DNA of 64,000 nucleotides from Lumbricus terrestris (lineage: Eukaryota; Annelida; Clitellata; Crassiclitellata; Lumbricidae). Positions 55,975 to 64,000 of this stretch are shown in pieces. The stretch spans positions 47,307,718 through 47,371,717 of the forward strand of contig OX457039.1 of NCBI GenBank assembly GCA_949752735.1, in the 5' to 3' direction. The first letter of the stretch is position 1. Each line of letters starts with the position of its first letter. The translations under genes were made by a program, and so were the position numbers. The notes beneath the pieces were generated by a model, which did not search any database, had not been told where the DNA came from, and was given only the letters and a program-made list of their open reading frames with translations.

Positions 55975-56172
55975 AGGATCAGCAGCCGATTGGTTAGAGT
56001 GCACGGAATGAAGCGCAGAGTGCACGAGTTTGAGCCTCGTCCAATGCAGCTATTGCTTAGGGTCCGTCAACAAGTCTCCTTCACTCTCACGATTGCTTAG
56101 CGCGATCGTTGTCGTTGCTACATGTTTAACGACACTGCCATTTCAAAGATGATTAGTGTCGCCACGCCACTT
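55975..56172 (+). mobile_element. SINE-like tRNA-derived head followed by part of module M
   Basis: A-box-like CAGCCGATTGGTTAGAGTG and B-box-like GAGTTTGAGCCTCG about 30 bp on. The segment 56125-56172 (GTTTAACGACACTGCCA, AAAGATGATTAGTGTCGCC) is the complement of the end of the repeat at 13998-14240. Confidence 0.6.
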
Positions 56173-56475
56173 AGGTCCCCGTGGACGGACCGTGCTAACC
56201 CGAGATTTTGAATATCTAAAATAGCCACCTTCAAGAAGCGAACCGCGGCCGCATGTTCTCTTTCACAGAGTCGCGTACAGGCGCGCGGCCAGCGTTCTTA
56301 CCGATGTAGCTAAGCGAGCCAGTTGCGCGATCGTTGTTCTTCCGTAGGCCTATAAATGGTCGTCTGCACGTTTGAAGTTTGGAGGGAAGGAAAAATCAAT
56401 TGCAATTACTCTATTGCATTGCATTGTATTTTTCTTATGTGACACTCTATGACGTGGTATGACACGGTGGATGTC
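56173..56475. other. unassigned stretch
   Basis: No supported feature. Confidence 0.5.
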
Positions 56476-56915
56476 ATACCAAATGAAACTTTACAGTCTT
56501 AAAGATAATTCATATTTACGTACAATGGTCAAATTGTGACAAAATATTTCAAACATAACAAAAGTTATATCACTTTTAGTGAGGCCACCTACCGTTTTTT
56601 GACGATTCAAAAACGTGGCGCAACAAAAAGTAACAAAAAACCAATTTAATTATTCAGGTGAATATCTTGGCCGGAAGTAAGAATATCGAAATGAAATTTT
56701 TAGAGGCTTAAAGACAACTTATATCTGCATATGATGGCTAGATTTCATCAAAATATTTCAAACAGAACAAAAGTTATATCACTTTTAGCACCAACAAGTT
56801 CATTTCACAACAGTTATTTGAGATGTGACTTACTAAAATCATTTTTGTCACTTTTTGTTGCGTTGCGTTTTTGAATCGTCAAAAAACGGTGGGTGGCCTC
56901 ACTAAAAGTGGTATA
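56476..56915. mobile_element. rearranged Tc1/mariner-like long-TIR element
   Basis: Two successive left-arm copies (56480-56650 and 56655-56785, each with AACAAAAGTTATATCAC) and an inverted right arm (56800-56915, with TTGAATCGTC and CACTAAAAGTGG). Same family as 4008-4748, 39408-40620 and 43819-44085. Ends with the CAGGGTG terminus were not found. Confidence 0.7.
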
Positions 56916-57010
56916 AAGATGCACTTGGTTAATTATGGCGTGAAACTTGTCAATGGAGGGAGCTGATTCCAGAGTGCAATGAAGGCAACCGCTCGAGTTT
57001 TGGTCTTAGG
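56916..57010 (-). mobile_element. possible LINE ORF2 C-terminal scrap
   Basis: The minus strand reads TIRPKTKTRAVAFIALWNQL then PP, similar in pattern to the R-F...LWN-LP ending of L2/CR1-type ORF2. Very short, so uncertain. Confidence 0.3.
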
Positions 57011-58770
57011 TCTAATAGTTCTTGCCAGTGGGACAACGAGACGCTCTTATGCTCTCTTGATTCTTTTTAGTCTTCTTGAAAGCAAATCTGCCATTCGTAT
57101 TTATTTCTTCTATGGTTTCTGCTGTTGTTGTTTACGCCGTAGTTCTATACCTTCCTCTGCTTTCGTACATTCTGTTAGTCTACTGCAGCCATAGGAAAGC
57201 GTCAGCTACACTGGAGCCTGAACTTCTGCCGCGCGCTGACCGATGGCACAATAAATTCTTTGCCTTTGAACCCATGGAAAACAATCATCTGGCAACTGGA
57301 AAGGCAACCCGAATTGCTCGTGATTTATAGCGCCATGGCCGATCCTAAAAAAAGATAACTTGAGTTAATTGTCCCTTTGCGAGCACGAAATTGGACTGCA
57401 GACTACCATGGCCATGACTGCATGGTCTTATTCCCTAAAAATCATATATGCTGCCTTAGCCTTCTGAATGATATTCTAGCCAAAGACTGTCCTCTTACTC
57501 CTTTATTTTCCTTCAGTATTTCCTATGATTAGAAGGAATGACGTTTTGTCAAATCGGACGTTTAATTAGGCCCACAAGCATAATGAATCGACTGTCTGTG
57601 GCTTCAGACGAAACGACTTTAACTTCTTTTTTCAGCTGTAAATCATCCGAGATTGGTTTGTGCCATCGAGAATTCATTGCGGATCAAAACAGAGAGAAAG
57701 ATAAATTACACAAAACCGAATGGTTCTGGCAGACGTAGAAAATGAAATCATACAAACGTGACCCGTGGGAAGAAAAGATACCAAACTGATTGTGTAGGCC
57801 CATTTACTCGGCAAGTCAGTTTGGAATGCATTCGAGAGATTATTTTTCACAAATGGTTATTGACTGTTTTAGCATTCATTTTTGGTCTAAATAATGATGA
57901 AGAATCATAATTGCACACCTTGATAAGACTTAGACTATCTAGAATCTATGTGGAAAAAGCAATGCTGCTTCAAGTGGAATAGTCTAATATCTTCAAGCTT
58001 TTGGAGTTGATCTATTTGCTATTAATTAAGTTTTTTCTTTTTCAAGTTCTCAATTTTACAAGATGAAGCTTTGCTGAATTTATGTGCTCAATTCTTTTTC
58101 CTGGTGCAATATCTTTGGATAGAGCTGAACTATAATTATGAAGTCGATGCTGCAGGCTTAACGTGCAGTAAAATGACATTTGTGGTATGTGTCAATGCAT
58201 AATATAAATTATATTTTAGCCTTTGTGTTTATTAGTTAACCTCAGTCAACTACGTGCGTTTACACCTTCGGTAGACTGTTGCACAAAAAATTAAGAGTTT
58301 GTATGAATAGCGAAAGTCAACCCACTTAAGATATCTATTTGAAAGGGAAGTAGCGTTTATTCATAAATTTTGATCACGTGTGCGTACAATGTACATGCAT
58401 ACATTTTTTTACCAGAGCTCAAGCAAAGATAGACGAAATGGAGAGTGGACATATATAGTATATATGCTACTGAGCTATTATGCTGTTTCTCCACGTTAAC
58501 CATTTTACTTGTGGCTCTTTTCAAATATATTTTTGCCTGTGGCAGAAAATATATGAATAAATTTACAATTTTGACATGATAGAACAAAATTATTTTCTAA
58601 TTAAAAATTATTTTTATTTTGGCGTTTATAAATAACATCAAACATTCTATTTTGATTCAATTCCACCAATTTTATATGCTTTTAGTCAATTTTATTTTAG
58701 CCTTGTTGCCCCTAATGTCCTTCAACTAGGCATAATTAAAAGTGGCCCTCGTGTCCTCCAACTTAGAAAA
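57011..58770. other. unassigned AT-rich stretch
   Basis: No gene or transposon end recognised in about 1.75 kb. Confidence 0.5.
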
Positions 58771-58805
58771 AATGGCCCTAAAGTCAAAAAAGGTTGGGAA
58801 CCACT
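58700..58805 (-). mobile_element. one end of a CAGTGGTTCCCAACC-type hAT element
   Basis: The complement of AAAAAAGGTTGGGAACCACTG at 58784-58805 is the classic 5' terminus of a large hAT family and is related to the 18890 element's end. The opposite end was not found, so the boundary at 58700 is arbitrary. Confidence 0.5.
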
Positions 58806-59545
58806 GCGCTAAGGCCTTCAATCAATTCTGTAAGCAGCCCTACAGACGATGTCTGAGATGTCTTGATAGAATACCATTGCGAAGACAGCGATAAAGACGA
58901 TTAGCATAGCAGTTATGAGGATATTTTCATGAGCTATTTTTCAGCGCCGTTGGGACATTTGGAATTGGCTTTTACTTAGCCTATGTGTAGGCCTATACAT
59001 TCCAAAGAGACGTTTCCAAAGCCATTAAAGTGTTATAGTAGTGTCGAGGACAACCATGAAACACGACAGAGCTGGAGAAACGAAATAAACTGTGGAGCAA
59101 GCGATGAATTTTATACAGTCATTCCTTCACAAGGACTACATGTTCAAACTCCATGTTGACTCTAAGAGACGTTAATTTAACTGATGGTCGCCATTTGAAA
59201 CAAACTACGCAAAAGATCCTATAATGACCAATTCAATAAATTAATTAACTCGTCCCAGTTTGACGAAGCATGCAACACGAAGAAACCATGGATGGTAGAA
59301 ATAGGAATAATTTAAAAATGAAAAAATATTAATTTTAATCAATTTTTATAGCTCAATGTTCATGCGATAACGAACGCTGAAGCGAGTAAGATAGACTGGT
59401 CGGAAAAAGAAACGAATGGGTCGGGTGATTAAAACAGCAACAAGGAATGTTGCTGTTAGGAGACAGGGATGACGTTTGATGAATGTAGGGGAAAAGGTAG
59501 TATGCGCGACAGTTGGTCGATCGGTCTAAAGGCTGGTCGATGGAC
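58806..59545. other. unassigned stretch
   Basis: No supported feature. Confidence 0.5.
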
Positions 59546-59552
59546 GGAAGGT

Positions 59553-60075
59553 TGCCTTGCCTCTTGCCTCCTGCTTCTTGCCTCCTGCCTTCTGCCTCTT
59601 GCCTCCTGCCTCTTGTCTTTTGCCTCCTGCTTCTTGCCTTCTGCCTCTTGCCTTCTGCCTCCTGCCTCTTGGCTCGCCTCCTGCCTCTTGCCTCTTGTCT
59701 TTTGCCTCCTGCTTCTTGCCTTCTGCCTCTTGCCTTCTGCCTCCTGCCTCTTGGCTCGCCTCCTGCCTCTTGCCTCTTGTCTTTTGCCTCCTGCTTCTTG
59801 CCTTCTGCCTCTTGCCTTCTGCCTCCTGCCTCTTGGCTCGCCTCCTGCCTCTTGCCTCTTGTCTTTTGCCTCTTGCCTCCTGCCACTTACCTCCTGTCTC
59901 TTGCCTCTTGCCTCTTGCCTTCTGCCTCCTGCCTCTTGCCTCTAGCCTCCTGCCTTCTGTCTCCTGCCTCTTGTCTCCTGCCTCCTGCTTCCTGCCTCTT
60001 GCCTTCTGCCTCCTGCGTCTTGCCTCTTGCCTTCTGCCTCCTGCTTCTTGCCTCGCCTCCTGCCTATTGCCTCTG
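59553..60075. repeat. GCCTCTTGCCTCCT minisatellite with 82-bp higher-order unit
   Basis: Words of GCCTCTTG, GCCTCCTG and GCCTTCTG fill about 520 bp. The word GGCTCGCCTCC marks an 82-bp higher-order unit at 59671, 59753 and 59835. Because 82 is not divisible by three, frames shift between units; the long cysteine/leucine-rich frames (plus) and Gly/Arg/Gln-rich frame (minus) are repeat products. Confidence 0.95.
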
Positions 60076-60548
60076 CTGGTTGGCTGGCTGCTATGGCATT
60101 GTCGTCCAGCGTCTATAGGTATCTAACTATGAGTTATGCGCGAACATGAATACGAATGTAGCCATTATGGTGCTCAACATGTGCAATGCACACAGACAGT
60201 CGATACACTGTGAACGGAAAAACTGAACCCGATAGGTACTGTAGTGTTGCTGAATAATTAATGGAATTAAAATCTGAATATATTGTAGACTTTTATATTG
60301 TGACTAAAGTTCACTGCCGCGATTAAAATTAAATATATATAACTCTATCGATAGTAATTGTTTAAGCAATTGTCCGCGATTCATCAATAAGCTAGATACC
60401 ATGCAAGCATGACCATTGACCATAAACTGGAAGCCAATGGATGTCCTGTGTTGAGGCCGATGATAGGCCTAAATAATAGTTAATAATTTTGCGAATATAT
60501 TGATTTATGGAAAAATTGTTTTAAGAACGTTCTTCTAGTTTGTATTAA
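60076..60548. other. unassigned stretch
   Basis: No supported feature. Confidence 0.5.
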
Positions 60549-60551
60549 AAA

Positions 60552-60650
60552 TGAGTAACGTAATGTAATGTAATGTAAATCCTCGAGAAATTCTCAGCGC
60601 CCACAAAATCCACGTCAGGGAGACTAGCTTATGCACCGGCGCTATATCAA
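60552..60650 (-). mobile_element. SINE 3' end with (ATTAC)n tail, copy 3
   Basis: Complement of 15681-15775: GTAATGTAATGTAATGTAAA, TCCTCGAGAAATTCTCAGCG, CCCACAAAATCCACGTC. The tail is at the left, so the element is on the minus strand. Confidence 0.65.
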
Positions 60651-61755
60651 ATCAAGTCCGCAATGGCCAGAGCTGCCGTTTTCGTTCGGGTGCCAGGTCA
60701 AAATCCGAGGAGGTCAAGCCGAGTAATGTTCTATTTCCACTATTCATACTGTAGCAGTAGTAGGCCCTAATTTTGGAAACTGTTTTTCTTTCACAGTGTA
60801 CGGGGAAAAGTCGATAGACCCTATACACATACAGGCACACGCATGTTTTACGCAATGTATGTTTTTCACGCATACAAAAACGCACGCCAATGGATAATTA
60901 TCGCGCGAGTCTGCCATAATACAGCCGATGTAACAAAAAAAACTGTGGGTTTCTCTGACGCTGGTTCTCGCAATATATAATCGCCAGCTCTATAATAATA
61001 CGCTGGTGTCCTGCTCTACATGCGTGCAACATACATGTGTTATTATTGTGTAGCGTGCGTGTGTAGCCTGCCTATCGATTGGGTCCAGATGGGGGTCGGC
61101 TGGCTACACTGACATTTATCACGGATTGACAGCAACAGCAGAGGCGCTTGATATTGACTGGACAACGTCACGACTGGCTGGTGCCAGGATAAGATATGAA
61201 CGGTGGACATATAAACTAGAAACGAAACCCATATATGCATTACTATATTGGAATGGAAGTCCTAGTTTTCTGCCTTGTGTGCGAGGAAGTTCGAATCAGA
61301 GGCTGGCTGCTTTCAAAAGGTTGCTCGTTAGAGATTTTAGTTTCAGAAATGGAGACTTTTCTGCGTTTACCGTAGACGTCGTGTATCACATCAGCTTTAT
61401 ATTGCGCCTCTTCAAGGTTGCATATGCGCAAGAGTGCTGACAGTTCAACCCGTAATCTTATCTCAATTTTTTACAGCGTAATTTTATTACTATGAGATTG
61501 ATATTGTTACTATGAGAACCAATGGTGTTAGGAGATGGGGACCAGGAGTGCCATCTGTCGGGAGCAAGCTTATGATCGCCCTGTTTTTTTAAAAATATGC
61601 CATGGACAATGGACAAGTGAGACATGTGGCAGTAAAGTCTACTCCAGAAGGGTGTGTAACCTTTGGCGATTAGAGAGCATAGTGCATGGATCGCCACTGT
61701 TGACTGTTTCCGGCTCACTGTGACTTATTTTGCTAATTGATTAAATTTTCTCAAC
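60651..61755. other. unassigned stretch
   Basis: No supported feature. Confidence 0.5.
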
Positions 61756-61764
61756 ATCACATCG

Positions 61765-61842
61765 GCTAGTTAGCGCAGAGAGCGCCTCTGAGTGGATTTC
61801 TTAAAGAGGCGCTACATAAATACTCGGAATGAATGAATGAAT
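61765..61842 (+). mobile_element. L2-type LINE 3' tail
   Basis: GAGAGCGCCTCTGAGTGG, CTTAAAGAGGCGCTACATAA and (TGAA)n. Hairpin and tail only. Confidence 0.85.
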
Positions 61843-62054
61843 GGGCTGTGAGCCTATATTCCTGTTTCTTTTGAGGCATTTTCTGGATAAGAGAATCTGT
61901 GAGTCGCAGGTCCTCTCCTCTCTTTGACTGCCTGCAGTGCTCGTGACGTCCAACCGATTCTTCCGATTGGTCATCAGTGCAATGAACGGTCATCGCTGTT
62001 GTTGTTGTCCTCATTCAGAAGTGGTCGTCGTCGTCCGTCACCAGAGGGCCGTGC

Positions 62055-62324
62055 GTGCTCGAAGCGCATCTACCACTGACTTGTCATGCATTCGGTTGTT
62101 TGCGCTTCGGTGGAGATTGTGCATGCATGACTGCCGTCAATGATGGGCTATTAATCGCCTTGGACTGTAGCGTCGACATCTCTGCCTTTGCCTCTTATGC
62201 TGCTGCTGCTGGTGGTGCGTCGCTGATATTGGCTGTCGTCATCATCGGTGGAAGCAGGAGGCACGAGACATCGATAGAGCAGCAGCAGCAGCAGCAGAAG
62301 CTACTGAATGTCTATCTTGCATGA
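62055..62324 (+). CDS. candidate small ORF in a GC-rich island (unproven)
   Basis: An 89-codon frame; from the internal ATG at 62127 the product begins MTAVNDGLLIALDCSVDISA and has a hydrophobic stretch ASYAAAAGGASLILAVVIIG followed by a polar tail with six glutamines (IEQQQQQQKLLNVYLA). The glutamines come from a CAG run at 62280-62297. No splice site or homology evidence. Listed because the composition differs from its surroundings. Confidence 0.15.
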   Translation: MLEAHLPLTCHAFGCLRFGGDCACMTAVNDGLLIALDCSVDISAFASYAAAAGGASLILAVVIIGGSRRHETSIEQQQQQQKLLNVYLA

Positions 62325-62810
62325 GGCTGATATACGACGACGAAGGTGGACAACGAAAGGAGACAGGGAAATGGAGAAAAGGAGAAAGGAGAATGGGGAA
62401 TGGGGGAATGGTGGGGGGGGTAAAGACATTGCTTTGCTGGTGGGATCGTCGCAGCAGAAACGATCGAGACAGACATCAATGGCGCCTTCTCTCTCCCCTT
62501 CTCTCTCCCCTTCTCTCCCCCCTTTCTCTCTCCCCATAATCCATTTCTATATACAAGACACGAAGTCTCTATCTCTATCTATCCATTACCCTGACGTTCT
62601 GCTTTTATCTCTTTTTCTGTTTCTGTATAGCGTCTTCTTCCTCGTTGCTTAGCTTTCCTTATGTTGCTCTGTCTCTGTCTGTCTGTCTGGCTGTCTGTAT
62701 ACATGTGTCTCTCTGTTTAGCTGCTTACGTCTGTAGACTCTGCGTCTGTCCTAATCCTGCGTCTCTTTAATTCTCGCATCATCTGTCACTTTCAGCATTT
62801 TTTTCCATCG
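62325..62810. repeat. purine-rich then CTCTCC/CTGTCTGTCTG low-complexity stretch
   Basis: GGAGAAAGGAG words at 62345-62425, CTCTCCCCTTCT words at 62488-62535 and CTGTCTGTCTG at 62670-62695. No gene supported. Confidence 0.7.
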
Positions 62811-62812
62811 AT

Positions 62813-62880
62813 TATATATATACTAAATATATATATATATATACTAAATATATAGTGTATATACCCGTAGTGTATATAGA
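62813..62880. repeat. TATA-rich region
   Basis: (TA)n words broken by ACTAAATA. Confidence 0.85.
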
Positions 62881-63865
62881 GTACACATTTGAGTAGATAC
62901 TTTTTCTACTGTTGTTGTGGTTTTGTATATCCTACGCTGATAATTGATTCTCACGCTTTCTGCCGACAACTTTCGCATTTTATTCGGTCGATCGTTTGTC
63001 TTTGCTCTCATCGACTTCTTCTTCTTCTTTCATCCATCTTCCGCTCTCAAATGCGTCTTTTGTTACCAGACCTTTCCTCGTCAGCTAGCGTCTGCTTTTT
63101 TCCATCTTTCTGTGTTATGTGCCGCTTCTGTCCGTTTGTTATTAGTAACTCTCACTGTATATGCGAGTGTGTGTGTGTGTGTGCGTGCGTGTGTGTGTTC
63201 GTATATATGCCTCACAATGCCATTCCATGATTCTGCGGTTCTTTAATGCGTTCATAATGTTATGATTTCTGTGGATTTATCTGGGCGAGTTGTGTGCGTT
63301 ATCATGGCCTTGAAAAATTAGCATCAAACAAAATTGATACTAGAGTTACTGTGGCATTGAATAAAATCTGTCTTGCAATGACCTGTAGGCTATACGCTTA
63401 TAATTGTCCGTTTCGTTGGCGACAATACTATTATTTCCGTTTTTATGAGCTTAAGACAAAGGCTTTCTTCCTGAACTCATGAACACGTATGATTGGAAGA
63501 ATGCCATTCTATTAGGATGAGGCCATGCAAAGTATGCATAATAGTCGCATTTGGAACGTATTCCAAATGGCATAAAGTGCCATAAACGAAACAACGGTTC
63601 ATGACATTTGACTCTGAACTTAAAAAAGTTTCGTTGAATGCAATGCACTTCCTCCTGAAAGCGTTAGAAAGACAACAGCTGAATAATAAATAATGCTATT
63701 TGAAAGATAGGCTAAATTGCGGCATTGGGGGAGGTGGGTCAAAGGCTATTTGCTGATGGGCTACTCGCATCGCGGTCAACGTTTCTACAGTAAGTATCTG
63801 CTTACAGATAAGTGGTCAAAGCCACAACAGTAGCACATACATATACATGTACTTACCGAACGAAA
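62881..63865. other. unassigned stretch with a short GT run
   Basis: GT-rich run at 63166-63200. No gene supported. Confidence 0.5.
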
Positions 63866-63869
63866 GGTC

Positions 63870-64000
63870 TTTCTATAAATCCTTCTCAGGCTTTTCTCTC
63901 TCATCTTAAGACAGTTTTATTTGGCCGCGCTGAGGTTGGGAGCGCCTCTGAGTAGTCCCCTTTAAGAGGCGCTATATAAATGCATCTAATGAATGAATTA
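63870..64000 (+). mobile_element. L2-type LINE 3' end, reaching the window edge
   Basis: The frame reads SINPSQAFLSHLKTVLFG, an L2-type ORF2 C-terminus, then GGGAGCGCCTCTGAGTAG, CTTTAAGAGGCGCTATATAA and TGAATGAAT at the edge. Confidence 0.85.

Noticed and set aside
59353..60126. Several 160-200 residue ORFs on both strands
   Set aside because: All are translations of the CCTCTTG/CCTCCTG minisatellite.

Overview
The window looks like nuclear DNA from a marine invertebrate, most likely a deuterostome such as an echinoderm. I infer this from AT-rich, intron-like or intergenic sequence, dense microsatellites, tRNA-derived SINEs, L2- and RTE-type LINE remnants, hAT, Tc1/mariner-like and Helitron elements, and the dispersed palindrome TAGGCCTA. 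Nothing bacterial is present: no operons, no Shine-Dalgarno-spaced genes, no CRISPR. The species cannot be fixed from the sequence alone.

The window is gene-poor. The best host gene is one coding exon at about 34.32-34.69 kb. It sits behind a good 3' splice site and encodes a 115-residue single-pass membrane protein that I do not recognise. A TATA-like promoter candidate lies about 2 kb upstream and a long 3' UTR candidate follows. Two weaker small ORFs in GC-rich islands (47.44 kb and 62.06 kb) are listed at low confidence. A 453-codon ORF at 53.9-55.3 kb is a 33-bp minisatellite kept open by its period; its status as a gene is unresolved.

Most of what can be annotated is mobile DNA, and much of it is nested. 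At 3.07-5.26 kb a TIR element contains a hAT element (TSD CCCAGGAT), which contains a mariner-like element. The same hAT plus mariner composite recurs inverted at 39.16-41.29 kb (TSD CCATAAAA). At 50.31-53.23 kb a hAT element (TSD ACGAAGCT) contains a second, internally deleted hAT with recognisable transposase ends (TSD GCAGAGGG) and a MITE. A broken inverted copy of the host hAT lies at 18.19-20.31 kb and carries another MITE (TSD GCCTACAC). Further hAT MITEs with target duplications lie at 6.37, 6.79, 26.55, 43.42 and 48.94 kb. A Helitron at 10.38-11.78 kb has canonical ends and an extremely G-rich interior. L2-type LINE 3' ends with a conserved hairpin and (TGAA)n tail occur seven times, and a tRNA-derived SINE shares that tail.

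Region by region: 0-3 kb holds microsatellites and RTE-type LINE ends. 3-10 kb is nested DNA transposons, a SINE and a foldback element. 10-12 kb is the Helitron between GACA/CATA repeats. 12-18 kb is mostly unassigned, with SINEs and one LINE end. 18-21 kb is the old hAT copy. 22-27 kb has a 27-bp minisatellite, a large hairpin, a SINE and LINE pieces. 28-32 kb is largely unassigned. 32-36 kb is the membrane-protein locus. 36-46 kb has LINE and SINE ends, the second hAT composite, and AT and GACGTC repeats. 46-50 kb has CT and GT microsatellites and a MITE-split hairpin. 50-53 kb is the nested hAT. 54-55 kb is the 33-bp array. 55-64 kb has SINEs, a CCTCTTG minisatellite and more L2 tails.
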